Assembly: GCA_963921825.1 (NCBI GenBank)
Contig: OY997588.1
Span: 52,708,803-52,772,802 of the forward strand
DNA length: 64,000 nucleotides
DNA from: Erodium maritimum
Taxonomy: Eukaryota; Streptophyta; Magnoliopsida; Geraniales; Geraniaceae
Direction: 5' to 3'
Shown one piece after another: positions 47,306-58,628 of the stretch. The notes under the pieces were generated by a model. The model saw only the letters and a program-made list of their open reading frames with translations. It was not told the origin of the DNA and made no database searches. Position 1 is the stretch's first letter; each line of letters begins with the position of its first letter. A program made the position numbers and the translations under genes.

Positions 47306-48060
47306 TTCCCCACTCTCCACCCACATATTTGACCTAGCACTGATAGAACAAGGGGCATATATATTAATCACTGAAATGTTTAAGTTCAGAGGTAAATAGC
47401 AACCAGACCAATAAAGAACATGATCATCACTGAAGTTTTGCTGCATCTCAAAGACTTCCTTATCCCACAAAGTGAATAAACCCCCAGAATTTCCAATAGA
47501 TGGATTTTAGATGCCCTCCCATAAAGTGTTGAAACCACATGATAAAAGAAAGAAAACATGTAATGAGGATAATTTAGCTTCTTGTATGAACACCATAGCT
47601 ACCAGTTGCTTGGAACACACGTTTCGAATAGCCCTTCTCTTTTTTTTCTTGAAGAGGCTCCTCGAATGTTCCAAGATAAGATTCTCATGGTGAAGAGAGC
47701 CTTTAAGGAGTGATGGAAAGCCCCACAACTACTCCCTCCTTCTCAACCTCACTTCCAATTCAAGGTTGTCAAATTGTTTTGCCACCAAGTCATCAGATAA
47801 ATAGGCCTTTAAACCAAGTGCCTTGTAATACTCCAAAGTACCTGCACCCCTTGATTGAAACTTAGCCCCAAAGTCTCCCTCTTCTTGTTTGTTATTGGTT
47901 TCAGCCTAGACACATTTGTCTTGGCCTTAGACCTGATATTGTAAGCAACAATAGAAGCACCTTTCTTTTTTTTAATCAAGGGACCCTTACTGCCAGGTGT
48001 AGTGATGATGAAGAACACGTATTTGGGATCAAAATTATTGGTGGTGGTCACAAGTTACAA
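47306..48060 (-). pseudogene. LINE endonuclease N-terminal half and upstream remnant
   Basis: Minus-strand frames include KRRAIRNVCSKQLVAMVFIQEAKL (about 47650-47580), with the conserved Glu motif of L1 endonucleases. Next comes DHVLYWSGCYLPLNLNISVI with NIYAP (47470-47306), leading into the half at 38799. Bases 48051-47809 hold an 80-codon frame rich in Lys (LIKKKKGASIVAYNIRSKAK) that may be the end of ORF1 or its junction with ORF2. LINE similarity fades near 48060. Confidence 0.75.
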
Positions 48061-49481
48061 TCACATTTCTTAATCCTAGTTATTTATTGATCACCAGTCC
48101 ACTGTATAATTTAATTTAATAATATGTTGTTTTGGAAGAGATAATTTAATTGTATGTTAATATTGAAACTTTAGTGTCTGGTTTAAATTTTTGATTTATA
48201 ATTCATTATAAGTATTATTAGTTTTCCATCATTTCAAGTTATATAGGGTTTTTAAAAAAAATCTGGTGGATGTGTTGAAATATAAGCTAATAACATGTGT
48301 ATTACAGTAATAATTATGTAGCGAATGAGAAATAATTGTGTAACATCATTGGTTCAATTCTGTAACAACTGTAGAAACTAATGTTGTTTGTAACCGATTG
48401 ATATTATTGGATGATTTATAATATTGATGTAATGTTTTGGAAACTATAACATAACATTATAGAAATTGTAATAATGTTAGACAAAAACTGTAACATGGTG
48501 TTATAGAAACTGTAACAAAAATTGACAAAAACAGTAACATAAAAACTGTAACATAATGTTATAAAAACTGTAATAATGTTAGACAAAAATTGTAATAATG
48601 TTTGGCAAAAACTGTAACATAATATTATGGAAACTGTAATAATGTTAGACAAAAACTGTAATAATGGTTGTCAAAATTGTAACATAATGTTACGAAAGCT
48701 TACTAATGTTTGACAAAAATTGTAATAAAGATTGCCAAAAACTGTAATAAAGTTTAATGTTTGCAGATTAAATGTTTCATTAGTTAATTTTTTGTAATAT
48801 CATTGAATTTCTTGTTTTCTCAATGCGCAGAGGGAAGTAAAAGTATTGCCGAAAGATGTGAAGAGCCCAAGCAATTTGATTTCAGTTCGAGAATTATATA
48901 TTTTGTAATGTGTATGTAATTGTGTTTGCTTAGGTTTCGGGATCAAAATTGTGCAGCAATATGTATAGCATCGATTTCTAAATTTTGTAAAATCGATTTT
49001 AAAATCTTGTAATATCGATATTTAAACTCTGTAACATCAACTATAAAATTCTGTAACATCAACTATGAAATTCTGTAATATCGTTTAGAATAGTAATAGA
49101 ATATTAGAACAAATTTGTGACAAAAATAAAATATTATAAAAAATATTTTTGGATTAAAAAATAATTATTAAAAAAATATTTCGAAACGTAAAAATTCAAA
49201 TTTGCAGTAAAAAAATCTGATTTACCCCTTCCATCTAAAATGTCTTTAATATATTTAAAGTTCTTTATGTTTACGTTTGTACCATTAATGAGTGTTTTAA
49301 TCTAATCATGCCATCAAATCAAATCATATGACTAATATTTATTTACATTTTACATTATAAGTCTCATTTACAATAGAGTGTGCCCTTATATAATAGCATA
49401 TTTATAAGTATTACAAATAAAGTAGTCTCCTAAAATATTAATACATGTCTTAATAATGTTCTCACCCTAGATCATTTCCTT
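48061..49481. other. AT-rich unclassified stretch
   Basis: No coding sequence is visible. It includes a minisatellite (48416-48760) and short TTCTGTAACATCAACTAT repeats (48970-49085). The remainder (49100-49481) is AT-rich without recognised structure. Confidence 0.5.
48416..48760. repeat. Degenerate minisatellite of CTGTAA(C/T)-type units
   Basis: Words AAAACTGTAACATAATGTTAT and AAAACTGTAATAATGTTAGAC alternate irregularly about ten times. The minus-strand open frame here (48416-48652) is a repeat by-product. Confidence 0.8.
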
Positions 49482-49666
49482 TGTTAGAGTTTAGTTTATT
49501 TCCAATTACTAGTGTTTCCTACTCTTAGTTAAGTTCGATTTCCTATTTTATTTAGTATTAGTATTTCTTATTTCGTATAGAATTAATCCATATATAAAGG
49601 GATGCTCTCATTGTATTGAAACATCAAGAATATCAAGTATCATCAATAATATTTCAGAATTCTACA
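49482..49666 (+). repeat. 5' LTR of the TRIM-like element
   Basis: 185 bp, with TATATAAAGG (49592-49601) as a likely TATA box about 70 bases before its end. Confidence 0.85.
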
Positions 49667-49678
49667 TGGTATCAGAGC

Positions 49679-50719
49679 CTCTTCGATCCTAGGTTAGATT
49701 TTCGTGGGTTATGGCTTTGCACACTCGTTAATATATAATTTAGCGGGTGGGCAAGGCATTGTTGTTCAGAATTTTTATTGTTCATCTGCAAGCATTGTTC
49801 ATCGGTACTATTCAGGAGTATTGTTCATGTCGGGACTGTTCACCCGATCGCTACTCTTCATCAAGGGTATTGTTCACCGCCAGCACTATTCAGCCAGTTA
49901 CTGTTCACGAGCTAAAAATTCAGTCGAGCAGTTTCCTTCATCTTAATTCTTCTGATTTTAGGGGTTTTGTGATTTTCCACTAAAAAAACAAAATATATTT
50001 GGGCGTCCATAAAATCAGCATAGTTTGCACCATCGTCGTGCTTACTTGAAGATGTTTCGCACCGTTATTACACGACTTAGTTGCTCAAATTTGTTTCGCA
50101 CCGTTGTTACACGACTTAGTTGCTCAAATTTGTTTCGCACCATCGGCATAGTTACTTGAATTTGCTTCGCACCGTCGACGTAGTTTCTTGAAGTTCTTTC
50201 GCACTGTCCTTATGAGGCGTAGTTGCTTGAAGTTCTTTCACACCGTCCTTATGAGGCGTAGTTTCTTGAAAACTTTTGCACCGTCATGTGACGTAGCTGC
50301 TTAAAGTTGTTTCGCATTGTTGTTATCCGACTTGCATGAAGATGTTTTGCCCCACGTGGTGTAATTGTTCGAAGCTAAATCGTGCGTCCGTAAAATCAGG
50401 GTATGAGCCAATGGCTCCAGATCGTCTTAGGCTTTAAAAAGCCGGTATTGGGTATCGTCCCATTTGTCACATCCACCCTATATTAAATTTTAAGCTCATA
50501 AGCAGACGTGTGTCCTGCTATGGGCCATATGCAGATGTGTATTCCTGTTATGGTACAGGTGTAGATGTCCAGTCCTACATGTGATGGGGAGTGTTGAAAA
50601 AAAATCTTAGACTTCAACAACAACAACACAATGGTGACGCAGGAACATGAAGTTCAAATTTGAATTTTATTCTTTGTTCACGTGCAAGACTCGTTACCCG
50701 ACCTACACGTGAGGGGGAG
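49679..50719 (+). other. Interior of the TRIM-like element
   Basis: Non-coding. TTGTTCA/CTGTTCAC repeats lie at 49760-49910. A stretch at 50030-50350 repeats TTTCGCACCGT and TAGTTGCTTGAA-type words about eight times at a spacing near 40-50 bases. Confidence 0.7.
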
Positions 50720-50904
50720 TGTTAGAGTTTAGTTTATTTCCAGTTACTAGTGTTTCCTATTCCTAGTTAAGTTAGATTTCCTATGTTGTTTAGTATTAGT
50801 ATTTCCTATTTCGTATAGAATTAATCCCTATATAAAGGGATGCTTTCATTGTATTGAAACATCAAGAATATCAAGTATCATCCATAATATTTTAGAATTT
50901 TACA
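50720..50904 (+). repeat. 3' LTR of the TRIM-like element
   Basis: 185 bp, colinear with 49482-49666, with the same TATATAAAGG (about 50831). Confidence 0.87.
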
Positions 50905-53900
50905 CTTTGATCTAAGACGATGCACGACTTAAAGGATTTGAGGGCCTAACTCGATGGTCTTAATCTAAAGTAAGTTGTAGTTTTGATGATGGAACCTGGA
51001 GGACGCGAGGTGGGCTTCACTTACGCGGTCATCGACCGGTTGCTCCAGCCGAAGTCGTTAGTTGGCAAGAGTTGGCGGATGTGATGGATGGATGATCTCT
51101 GAAAGATCCCGGATTTGGTGGTTTGTCTACTAAGGCAGAGATTGGTAGCGTTTTTCTTTTGGGCGGCTACGGAGAAGGCGAGGGTGATGGCGACTGAGCT
51201 ATAGTCCTTTTGACATTCGGTGATGATTTTGGCGGACCTCCGACCATGCATGCGACCTCAAGATACATGTTCACTCGCACATCCGTGTGGGTCCCGACGA
51301 CCAATTTTTTGGTGGGAGTATGGAATCAGGGTGTTGCACTCCAGATCGAAAATGCCCTAGGAACCTTCCTAGACGTGGTTGATCACGCCTGTAGGATGAG
51401 TTGAGGAGAGTTTGTCTGAATTCGGGCGAGGATTGATTCGAACCAAATTCTACAACGCCAACTTCACTTCTGGGTGTTGAAAATCGGGGTAAGATTCATT
51501 GTCCTCTTGTCTTACAAGCACCTTCTAGACCATTGTTTTGGTGTAGTAGTGATGAGACACGTCTTGTCAGTGTAAAATAACGCCCAACTCGTCATTTAAG
51601 CCTGTTTTAGTCATGAAAATGCGTACAAACCAAATATTTTCTTTTTCAGTTTTGATCTACTCGAGCTTCCCTTGTGTTTTGTGGCTAGGTACTGAACCTA
51701 AACATGGATTTGGAGCTTGAGCATAACAAGAGTGAAGCGGGATTTTCAAGAGCACGCTTCGATGTGAAGAAAGCAAAGATGGGCCCCAAGTTGCTAATTG
51801 ACCCTACCTTCCCAAAATGTGGAGGAGGAGCCCCATGGATTAGAGTATCGAACTATGTCATTTCAGTTAGGGTTTTGGGGGCATGGGACAACTGCCTTAG
51901 CTCACGTCACCACAACATAGAGTGAACCTCCCATACCTTGGAAATCACACTACCAACGACATGGGAACGGAGATTCCCATGGGATAGAAGGTAAAAAGAA
52001 GACATTTTCCAGATATTAAGCCTGCGGCGAGGGAATCACAAAGACCACACCATGAAACGGTCTTCCACTACGTGGACACTAAGCTATATTGTGTGGACCA
52101 CTGCAGATTCGGAAAACTATAAATAAACCCCCCACAACTTGAATTTAGAGAGTTTCACACACCAAGTCTTAAAAGAAAGAGCCTTTGAGGGTCTTTCCTA
52201 GGAGAAAGGAGGAGCATCATCTCCATGGGTAGCTTCATCAAGCCTTCAAGGGAAACAAGAGCTAGAGGGAGATCAAAATCGTGTGCAAGAAAACCGATGG
52301 AAGTAGAAGAAGAAGGTGGTTTTTGTGTTCTAGGAGGGACTTTATACCCTCCATTAGAGTACCATTTCTTAACTTCTCTTGATCTTCTCATTTCTTGTAT
52401 CTCCTGTTAAAAACTCCATGGATATAGGGCTATATTATGTTAATATTGATTTTGGTTATGTTGCTTTGTGATGATGAATGGTTGTTGGTGATTTTTGTAA
52501 AGTCTTCTAGCCTAGATTTTTATTTTATGAACTAAAGGTTGCAACTTTGTATTCTAGCACCATAGAGCTTAAGGGTGGAACCAAAGCAAAATTAAGAGCT
52601 TGTTCATGTGGTTTGGTCATTAATATACCAATTACATGTTTTTTACTTTAAAAATCTAAGCTTTTTAGGAGCTAATTTCAAGAGAGTAGTTTGGTTGTGA
52701 GAGAGTGACCTACCTAGATTATTCGGTCGGCCAACTCTCTAGTTGGATGGTTAGGTTAGTTAGAAAGGAAATGCTAGAGGATGTAAAATGTGACTCTTGG
52801 AACGAGAGGTAGTTATCCCTGCGGTTAACAACTAGTTAATCCAAGCTATAGTTGTGGCTCCATCCATGGAAAAAAACCAACACACCATCGAGAAATTGTG
52901 AATGGTTTGCAAACTCCCTAAAGTAGTCGTTGTTGGATAACGACTTGTAGAAGGTACTGACAATCCCGACCTCTGATGCTAAACCTAAAAGCCTTGCAGT
53001 TCGTTACTCGGGGACTAAATTGCAGTTCCTTCAAGCCAAGGTTGGAACTCTTTTCCTTTACCATCAGTGGGATCTATCGGATTTTAGCATTCCAAAACTC
53101 TTTTAGGAAGAAAGAAAAGTTGTTTTTAATCGGTAAGTGATCCTAACCCCTATCTAGAGAAGGCATGCATAATACTTGGCATGAACGACTCTAAAATTTT
53201 AAAATTTCTTTGCTTCCGCTTGATTGTGGTAATATGGGATTTTTTATGCTTTGTAAACTCGGATAATTGGGTTCTCAGGAAAGGTTCAAAGAATAGGCTC
53301 TACGAGAACTAAGTTCGGGGATTTGTAAGTCCACCTTTTACCGTAGTTTACCTGGGGAATACAATAAAAATAGTAGAGATCCTCATGATATTATCCAAGG
53401 TGTTTAATGTGACTTGTCACATGAACTTGGTAGTGAGGATTGGTGATCGTAGAGGTACATCATAGCACATCACAACAAGTCTTTTAAACAAAAAATAACA
53501 CAACGAGCAAATGACATTTCTATATTCATATTTCATGTATATATCGTACATACCATTATATCTTGTTTCTACCTAAATTTCATGCTCACCCATATTCCTT
53601 TATCCTCCTCCTCAATCCCGCTGAAGGTCCATCTCAAAACTTGTGGAGCCTACATATACATACTTACGAATGCCTAACATAGTAACATGTGAACTACATT
53701 TGTAAAATATGTACATATGTATAGGAAAGATAACTAGATTATAATAGTGACAACTTTAGTTTAGGTGTACCCGAAAAACTGATTTACCTAGCGCTTTCGT
53801 CTGGGATCAACTGATACTTTACTAAAAAACTATACTAAACTTTATGTAGTCATGCGTTTGTATATATATTAAGTCTTGTTGTTAACATGACCAGTTTTAG

Positions 53901-54181
53901 CAAGATATAACTTTCTTGACGTACAAGTCACTACGACCGAGTTTGGGGAAATAAAAGAAATCATATAAGGGGGTTGACCGTGTGATCACTCTCTTGGTAT
54001 GACCCGTCATTGCATGTATCGCTAGGATGATTCGCCACATGTGCTTAAACTGTTGACTAGGCGCGAGATAACGACCATAAGTCGTCTCGTCTTGATGGTG
54101 TTGTTTTTGGGATATCAAATTAATTGATTATCCTCGGTGATTGGTATGCCATCTGGTAAGAGTTGTATCAGCTCATTCCGT
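50905..54181. other. Unclassified; possibly leader/LTR of an old Athila-like element
   Basis: No domain-bearing frame is present. A TATAAATA box (52118-52125) is followed by a 61-codon plus-strand frame (52225-52410) that I do not recognise. The position upstream of the gag remnant at 54349 and a TGGCGCC word (54186) would suit an LTR plus leader of an Athila/Tat-type gypsy element, but I could not find its ends or a second LTR. Confidence 0.3.
52118..52125 (+). promoter_or_regulatory. Candidate TATA box
   Basis: TATAAATA sits in a GC-moderate stretch, with a leader-like sequence and an ATG about 100 bases downstream. It may be the promoter of a degraded LTR. Supported only by motif and spacing. 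Confidence 0.35.
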
Positions 54182-55825
54182 CAAGATGGCGCCAACACTA
54201 GGGAGGCAATGTGTAAATCATACTCTGTTTTTTTTTCCTTTTTAGCATGTAACATTAACTTCATTTTTTTTGTATATCCAACAGTTAAGTGGTTTGATTG
54301 CCATTCGTTGGATGTTGATTTTGCTATGTTCGCTTCAAGCTACAGTTTGTGACCAGAACATCAAAAAGCTTGAAACTTTTCTTTGATCCAGAGACTGAGA
54401 GAACATGTCGAAGCAACAGAGCAAAGAGAAGATATGAGGCATCTAAAACCCAACATAGACTTGTTATGGACATTGTAGGGGAACAAGATCGAACACCATT
54501 CTCCATTTATGAAAATAACCGTGAGGATGACTTAGCATCCAATCACAACAACCAATCTTATTGCAAATGAAGTTGGCGTGGGCATACATATCAACCTGGA
54601 CTTAAATGTATTGTGTTCCTGATGATCAACAACAATAGGAAATTCCTCGAAAGGTCACTTGGAGGTAGTTTATGTAGTTAGGATCTCCCTAGCTTTCAAT
54701 GTCATGTAAGGGTGTCCATGGGTCGGGTCCCGGCCCCGTGGCTAAATTTTTTAACCAACCCGGAGTGACCGATTTCAAATAATTGAACCCACTCTCAGCC
54801 CCGTGCCTAAACAGAGACCTTTGAACTCACCCGTTCGGATTAAGGGTCGGTTCACCGGGTTGGACCAACCCATCCGAATTTGTTAACAATAAATCATATT
54901 AACCATAAGTAGTAGCACATATACTTTCAAACATATTTTTCATTATCCAAAAACCCTTCAAAAGTCATCAAAGAGTGGTTATAGGCTCTCAATTTAGTCA
55001 CTTCTTAATTATGAAAAAACCCTATTAAAATTTTATCAAATGTTCAAGGATTACAAACATCAAATAGGGAGTTCAACTTGACCCAAAATAGATTATGATT
55101 ACAAAAGATGAGTTCAACTCAACAATGACATGTTCTATTATAAAATTGGTAATCATCTTCAAAATCTCAAGCCATCAATCTTCATCTTCATATACAAAAG
55201 TAATTAAAATTGTAAGATTGTAGCCTTAGGCCTTGGACTTGTACCATATCTGGGTGGTCCGGGTTATGTAGGAAAATATGTGACGGATCCACCACCCGGA
55301 CCGCTCACTCTGGGTTTGGTATTTTGAACCCGGGCCCATCCCTGTAATCCATGGGGATAAACCCACTGGGGCCGGGTGGGCCGGATTGATCGGGTGGACT
55401 GGTTTACAGGTCAATTTTGGACACCCCTAATGTCATGGATCCTATCAAAGAAATGGTGTTAAGTATCGTTATCAATGATAACAAAGACCGTTTCGAGATG
55501 ATCGGTATGTGAAGCCATATTCGAGACGGTAGAAGTCAGTAGTATCAAAGAAAAGTTAGAGCATCGCTACTTGTAAGAAAGATGGTCCCGAGGAGATTGC
55601 TTGGAGGTATTCATCGAGCTAAGCATAAGGAGCACAGTTACATCAACCCAACTTGCGAAAGCCAACGCAGAGGTAATCATGGATCTCCACAGGATAATTG
55701 TTGGTCATGAGAACTCATTGAAGACACTGATGGTGCAAGTTGGAAAAATAGCCAATGCCATGGTAAACATGATATCTGGAGCGTTGCCTAATGTAACTAA
55801 GACACATGACGAGACCTCTCACTAG
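54182..55825 (+). pseudogene. gag: Athila-like gypsy gag remnant, split by a MITE
   Basis: Frame 54349-54570 has KLFFDPETERTCRSNRAKRR, resembling the N-terminus of Athila/Tat-type gag. After the hAT MITE, frame 55601-55825 has SLKTLMVQVGKIANAM and SGALPNVTKTHDE, resembling the coiled segment and the ALPSNTE-type motif of the same gag. A TGGCGCC word at about 54186 may be the remains of the tRNA primer site used by such elements. Everything is heavily degraded and no pol could be found. The assignment rests on short similarity only. Confidence 0.5.
54707..55429. mobile_element. hAT-type MITE with perfect 8-bp TSD
   Basis: The 723-bp element starts TAAGGGTGTCCA and ends TGGACACCCCTA. A perfect duplication, ATGTCATG, lies at 54699-54706 and 55430-55437. 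TIR form and TSD length fit hAT. The ends are GC-rich with GGGTCGGGT/ACCCGG words and the middle is AT-rich. It contains no transposase. Confidence 0.92.
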
Positions 55826-57146
55826 AAATTTTTATCCATCTCTTCCATTGAAGATAACATGAGCCTAATGCCTATGGATGGAACATACATCACATACTAT
55901 GCTTGCGATATTTTCTTGGATGGTGGTTTCTCTGAGTGTCAATACAATGATGTTGGGTTTTATCTGCCCAATAGCCACAATCTTAATACATAGTCATTTA
56001 TGAAAGAATAAAATGGAAAGAGTTTTCATTATCATAATATCATATGTAAACGACATGAATATATTACTCTTCCTAGGATATTGGGAGAATCAAATAGTAG
56101 AACTCATAGAAACAGATGAGTGAGGTATTCATTCGTCCCTAGTCTAAACCAACAGTAAGAAATTTTATGATGGTTTATTGGATGATCATCTTTTACCGAT
56201 CATGCATATAATGGTAAGAGTCAACATCATAGATGTTAAAGAGTGTTAACATTGGATCACCCACCTTGAGAATAAACCATAGAGCGAGGATAAGAGTATT
56301 TCTCAAACTACTAAAGTGTATCTTAGTCCTATGACCTTAAAATCACCATATCTCTTATGTGTGTGGATTCATGACTTGACATAAGAAAACACTGCCCTTA
56401 ACAAGACAGTTATAAAAGCTTGTGCTCAAACATGGATCCATGTATATGAGGAGTATGAGTTATTGTCATTGTGATTCGTCATTCGTGTTACAAACATGAT
56501 TCAGATGTTTCGCCCCCCTTGATGAGTAAGAATTGTAAAAGTAAGCATGACCATGCGAGTGAACAAAAGGTTGTCACTTACAATCTAAACTACGAATCAA
56601 GAAACGAAGGACCGAACAAGAGAAAGGTTGGTGCTTTTATGTCTTGCATCGGGTCATGGTATAGTAAAAACGACAAAAGGATAAGAATACTTATGGTAAT
56701 AGGTTACGACAAGATAAATGTAAAAATTCATATAACTTGGGTGATTATGGACATTGTTATGAATTATCCATAACTAGTGAACGAAATGTAAATTTCGGGC
56801 TCACTGTCAACGTCATGTGAACCTATAGGGTCACACACAATAGAGAAAAAGGCCATGATGAATTGGAACTTGGACATCCAACTTAAATAAATAAGGTAAT
56901 TATATTTGATGTTATTAACAAATTTATTTAATTACTTATTCTCAAATTAATATAATTATTTTCATTTAATGTATACAGGATTAGACATAGATGCAAACCC
57001 ATTGTTACGATGTGAACAAATGAACTCCACCAGAACGCGCCAAGGACCCATTTTTTATACCAAGTTCACTAACTCAATAATTTCCACTTCGTTTCAACTC
57101 TGATTGACTTTTTTCTAGCGTTGATATTCTTATTTTTCCAAGATCT
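55826..57146. other. Unclassified, possibly further retroelement remnant
   Basis: Plus-strand text has scattered open frames (56471-56773, 100 codons, no recognised domain). It may be the degraded continuation of the Athila-like element, but I see nothing that confirms it. Confidence 0.35.
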
Positions 57147-57189
57147 TTATATCAAGAAGCATGTTGAAAAATAATTTGATGTGCTTTGG

Positions 57190-57420
57190 ATATAAGTTGT
57201 GGATATGTGACACGGTTTGTTAAGAAGGGTGATATGGTTTATGAATATGAGGGATTTGGTTTGTGAATACGGATGATATGGTCTCTGAATATGAGTGCGA
57301 CGACGTGTTTTGGGAATATGAGTGATGTGGTTTGTGAATATGGTTAAAGTAGTGTATGAATATGAGTGATGTGGTTTATGAATACTGGAGATGTGATTTG
57401 TGAATATTGGGGGTATCATA
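57190..57420. repeat. Minisatellite of TTTGTGAATATGAGTGATGTGG-like units
   Basis: About eight units of 25-30 bases vary around GATATGG, TTTGTGAATATG and AGTGATGTGG. The 90-codon minus-strand frame here is produced by the repeat. Confidence 0.8.
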
Positions 57421-57662
57421 TATTTTTCTTGTCGATGTATTTTATTGCTTCAAAACATATCCAATATGGTAATTGATAGATAGCTTTTGTAAAAATAAAA
57501 ATATTGGCGCAAGAATGAAACAGATCGAAGTTAAAACGAAGTAGGAATGATTAAACTAGTAAACTTGGTTGGAAAAAAGGGACACACTCTAAAAGCGCGA
57601 CATGTAGGACATTGTGGGTTGAGTTTGCAAGTTCACGTTTTATGTGGGGGTTCTCACCCAAG

Positions 57663-57703
57663 ACACACACACTCACACACACACACATATATATATATAT
57701 ATA
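57663..57703. repeat. (CA)n(TA)n microsatellite
   Basis: CA repeats with one CT interruption are followed by a pure TA run, immediately before the left end of the first TIR element of the chain. Confidence 0.95.
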
Positions 57704-58189
57704 GTTGGTATCAAGTACAAACCACCCTTATTGTGCAAACTACGAACCAATCTGAGCCATAGGATCCCCCCAAAGTGATGTCAGCAGAGCGCACCAGATG
57801 CTGACATGTGGGCAATTAAATATATAAAACACCGCACCTTATTGTGCAAACTACGAACTCACCAGATGCTGACACGTGGGCGCGCGCACAATACTGATAG
57901 TTTGCATAGCACGGTGCTGATAGTTTAGTACACACAGTGCTGATAGGTTAGTACAAAATGTGTTGATAGCAACCTATCAGCACCACTAAACTATCAGCAC
58001 CGTGCTATGTAAACCATCAGTACTCGCACTACGCGCGTGGTCAACACGCGCTACTGTGCGGGCAGAGGCGCGCGCGAAGTGGCCACGTGTCAGCATCGCG
58101 CGCACTCTGATGACGTCATCTTGGTTGCATCATGTGGCTTAGATTGGTTTGTAGTTTGCATGATAAGGATGGTTTTTACTGGATAGCTA
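57702..58189. mobile_element. TIR element X1 beside a TA repeat
   Basis: The left end (TATCAAGTACAAACCACCCTTATTG...) and the right end read in reverse (TATCCAGTAAAAACCATCCTTAT...) form imperfect inverted repeats of about 60 bases. Both continue through GCAAACTAC and AACCAATCT. The interior is GC-rich with GCGCGC stretches and AGTGCTGATAG repeats. No TSD can be told from the TA run. The superfamily is uncertain. Confidence 0.65.
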
Positions 58190-58616
58190 CCCAATCTAAG
58201 CCACAGGATGCGCGCATGCTGACGTCATTAGTGCGCGTAAGATGCTGACTTGTGGTGCTCTTTTGCTGAGGCACGCAAAAAGTATTGATATGTTATCTAA
58301 CACGATGTTGGCATCTACATAGAAAGTGCTGATACCTAGATACATAGTGCTGGTACTATATGCAAAGTGCGAGTACCTTGTAATGGTACTAGTACCTTAC
58401 CTACACAAGTGTTGATACCTTGCATACATGGGGTGCTGGTACCTTGTCTGCTGCGTGCGTGGTAAACACACACTACAGTGCGGTCAAAGTTCATATTATT
58501 TACGAAATTGCCATCGCACGCATGACAAGATCTGGGCCTTCTTATCTCGCGAATCTGACGGCTTAGATTAGTCATTGGTTTGCACAGTAAGTGCAATTTT
58601 TATTGGATACCAGTCC
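58190..58616. mobile_element. TIR element X2, left end truncated
   Basis: It begins mid-repeat at CCAATCTAAGCCACAGGAT, directly after X1. It ends with the inverted counterpart GGCTTAGATTAGTCATTGG and TTGCACAGTAAGTGCAATTTTTATTGGATACC. The interior has TAGTGCTGGTAC/AGTACCTTG repeats. It appears fused to X1. Confidence 0.5.
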
Positions 58617-58628
58617 TATATATATATA

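Larger units (their letters stand above)
6691..48060 (-). mobile_element. L1-type LINE split by four nested insertions (host of the nest)
   Basis: Reading the minus strand, LINE sequence occurs in order at 48060-47306 (endonuclease N-terminal part), 38799-36268 (endonuclease C-terminal part, reverse transcriptase, start of the C-terminal zf-RVT region), 23560-23262 (zf-RVT region) and 9288-6691 (C-terminal tail, 3' UTR). The 3' end is a T10 run at 6691-6700, preceded on the minus strand by AATAAAACTTGCTGAT-type text typical of plant LINE tails. Each break coincides with the TSD of a separate element, so removing the insertions leaves about 4.7 kb of one LINE. The 5' end near 48060 and the LINE's own TSD are not resolved, and it may be 5'-truncated. 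Stops, frame changes and a lost catalytic Asp show it is dead. Confidence 0.85.
49482..50904 (+). mobile_element. Short-LTR non-autonomous retroelement (TRIM-like)
   Basis: Two direct repeats of 185 bp (49482-49666 and 50720-50904), both TGTTAGAG...TACA, enclose about 1.05 kb. A perfect Met-tRNA primer site, TGGTATCAGAGC (49667-49678), follows the left repeat. A purine tract, GTGAGGGGGAG, precedes the right one. The repeats differ at several positions. No gag or pol is present, so it depends on other elements. CTTTG follows the right end (50905-50909). The same CTTTG occurs at 49479-49483 overlapping the first two bases of the left LTR, which would fit a TSD if one TG was lost by slippage. 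Confidence 0.88.

Noticed and set aside
57190-57419. 90-codon minus-strand frame rich in His/Ser/Thr
   Set aside because: It is generated by a minisatellite and has no start context or domain.
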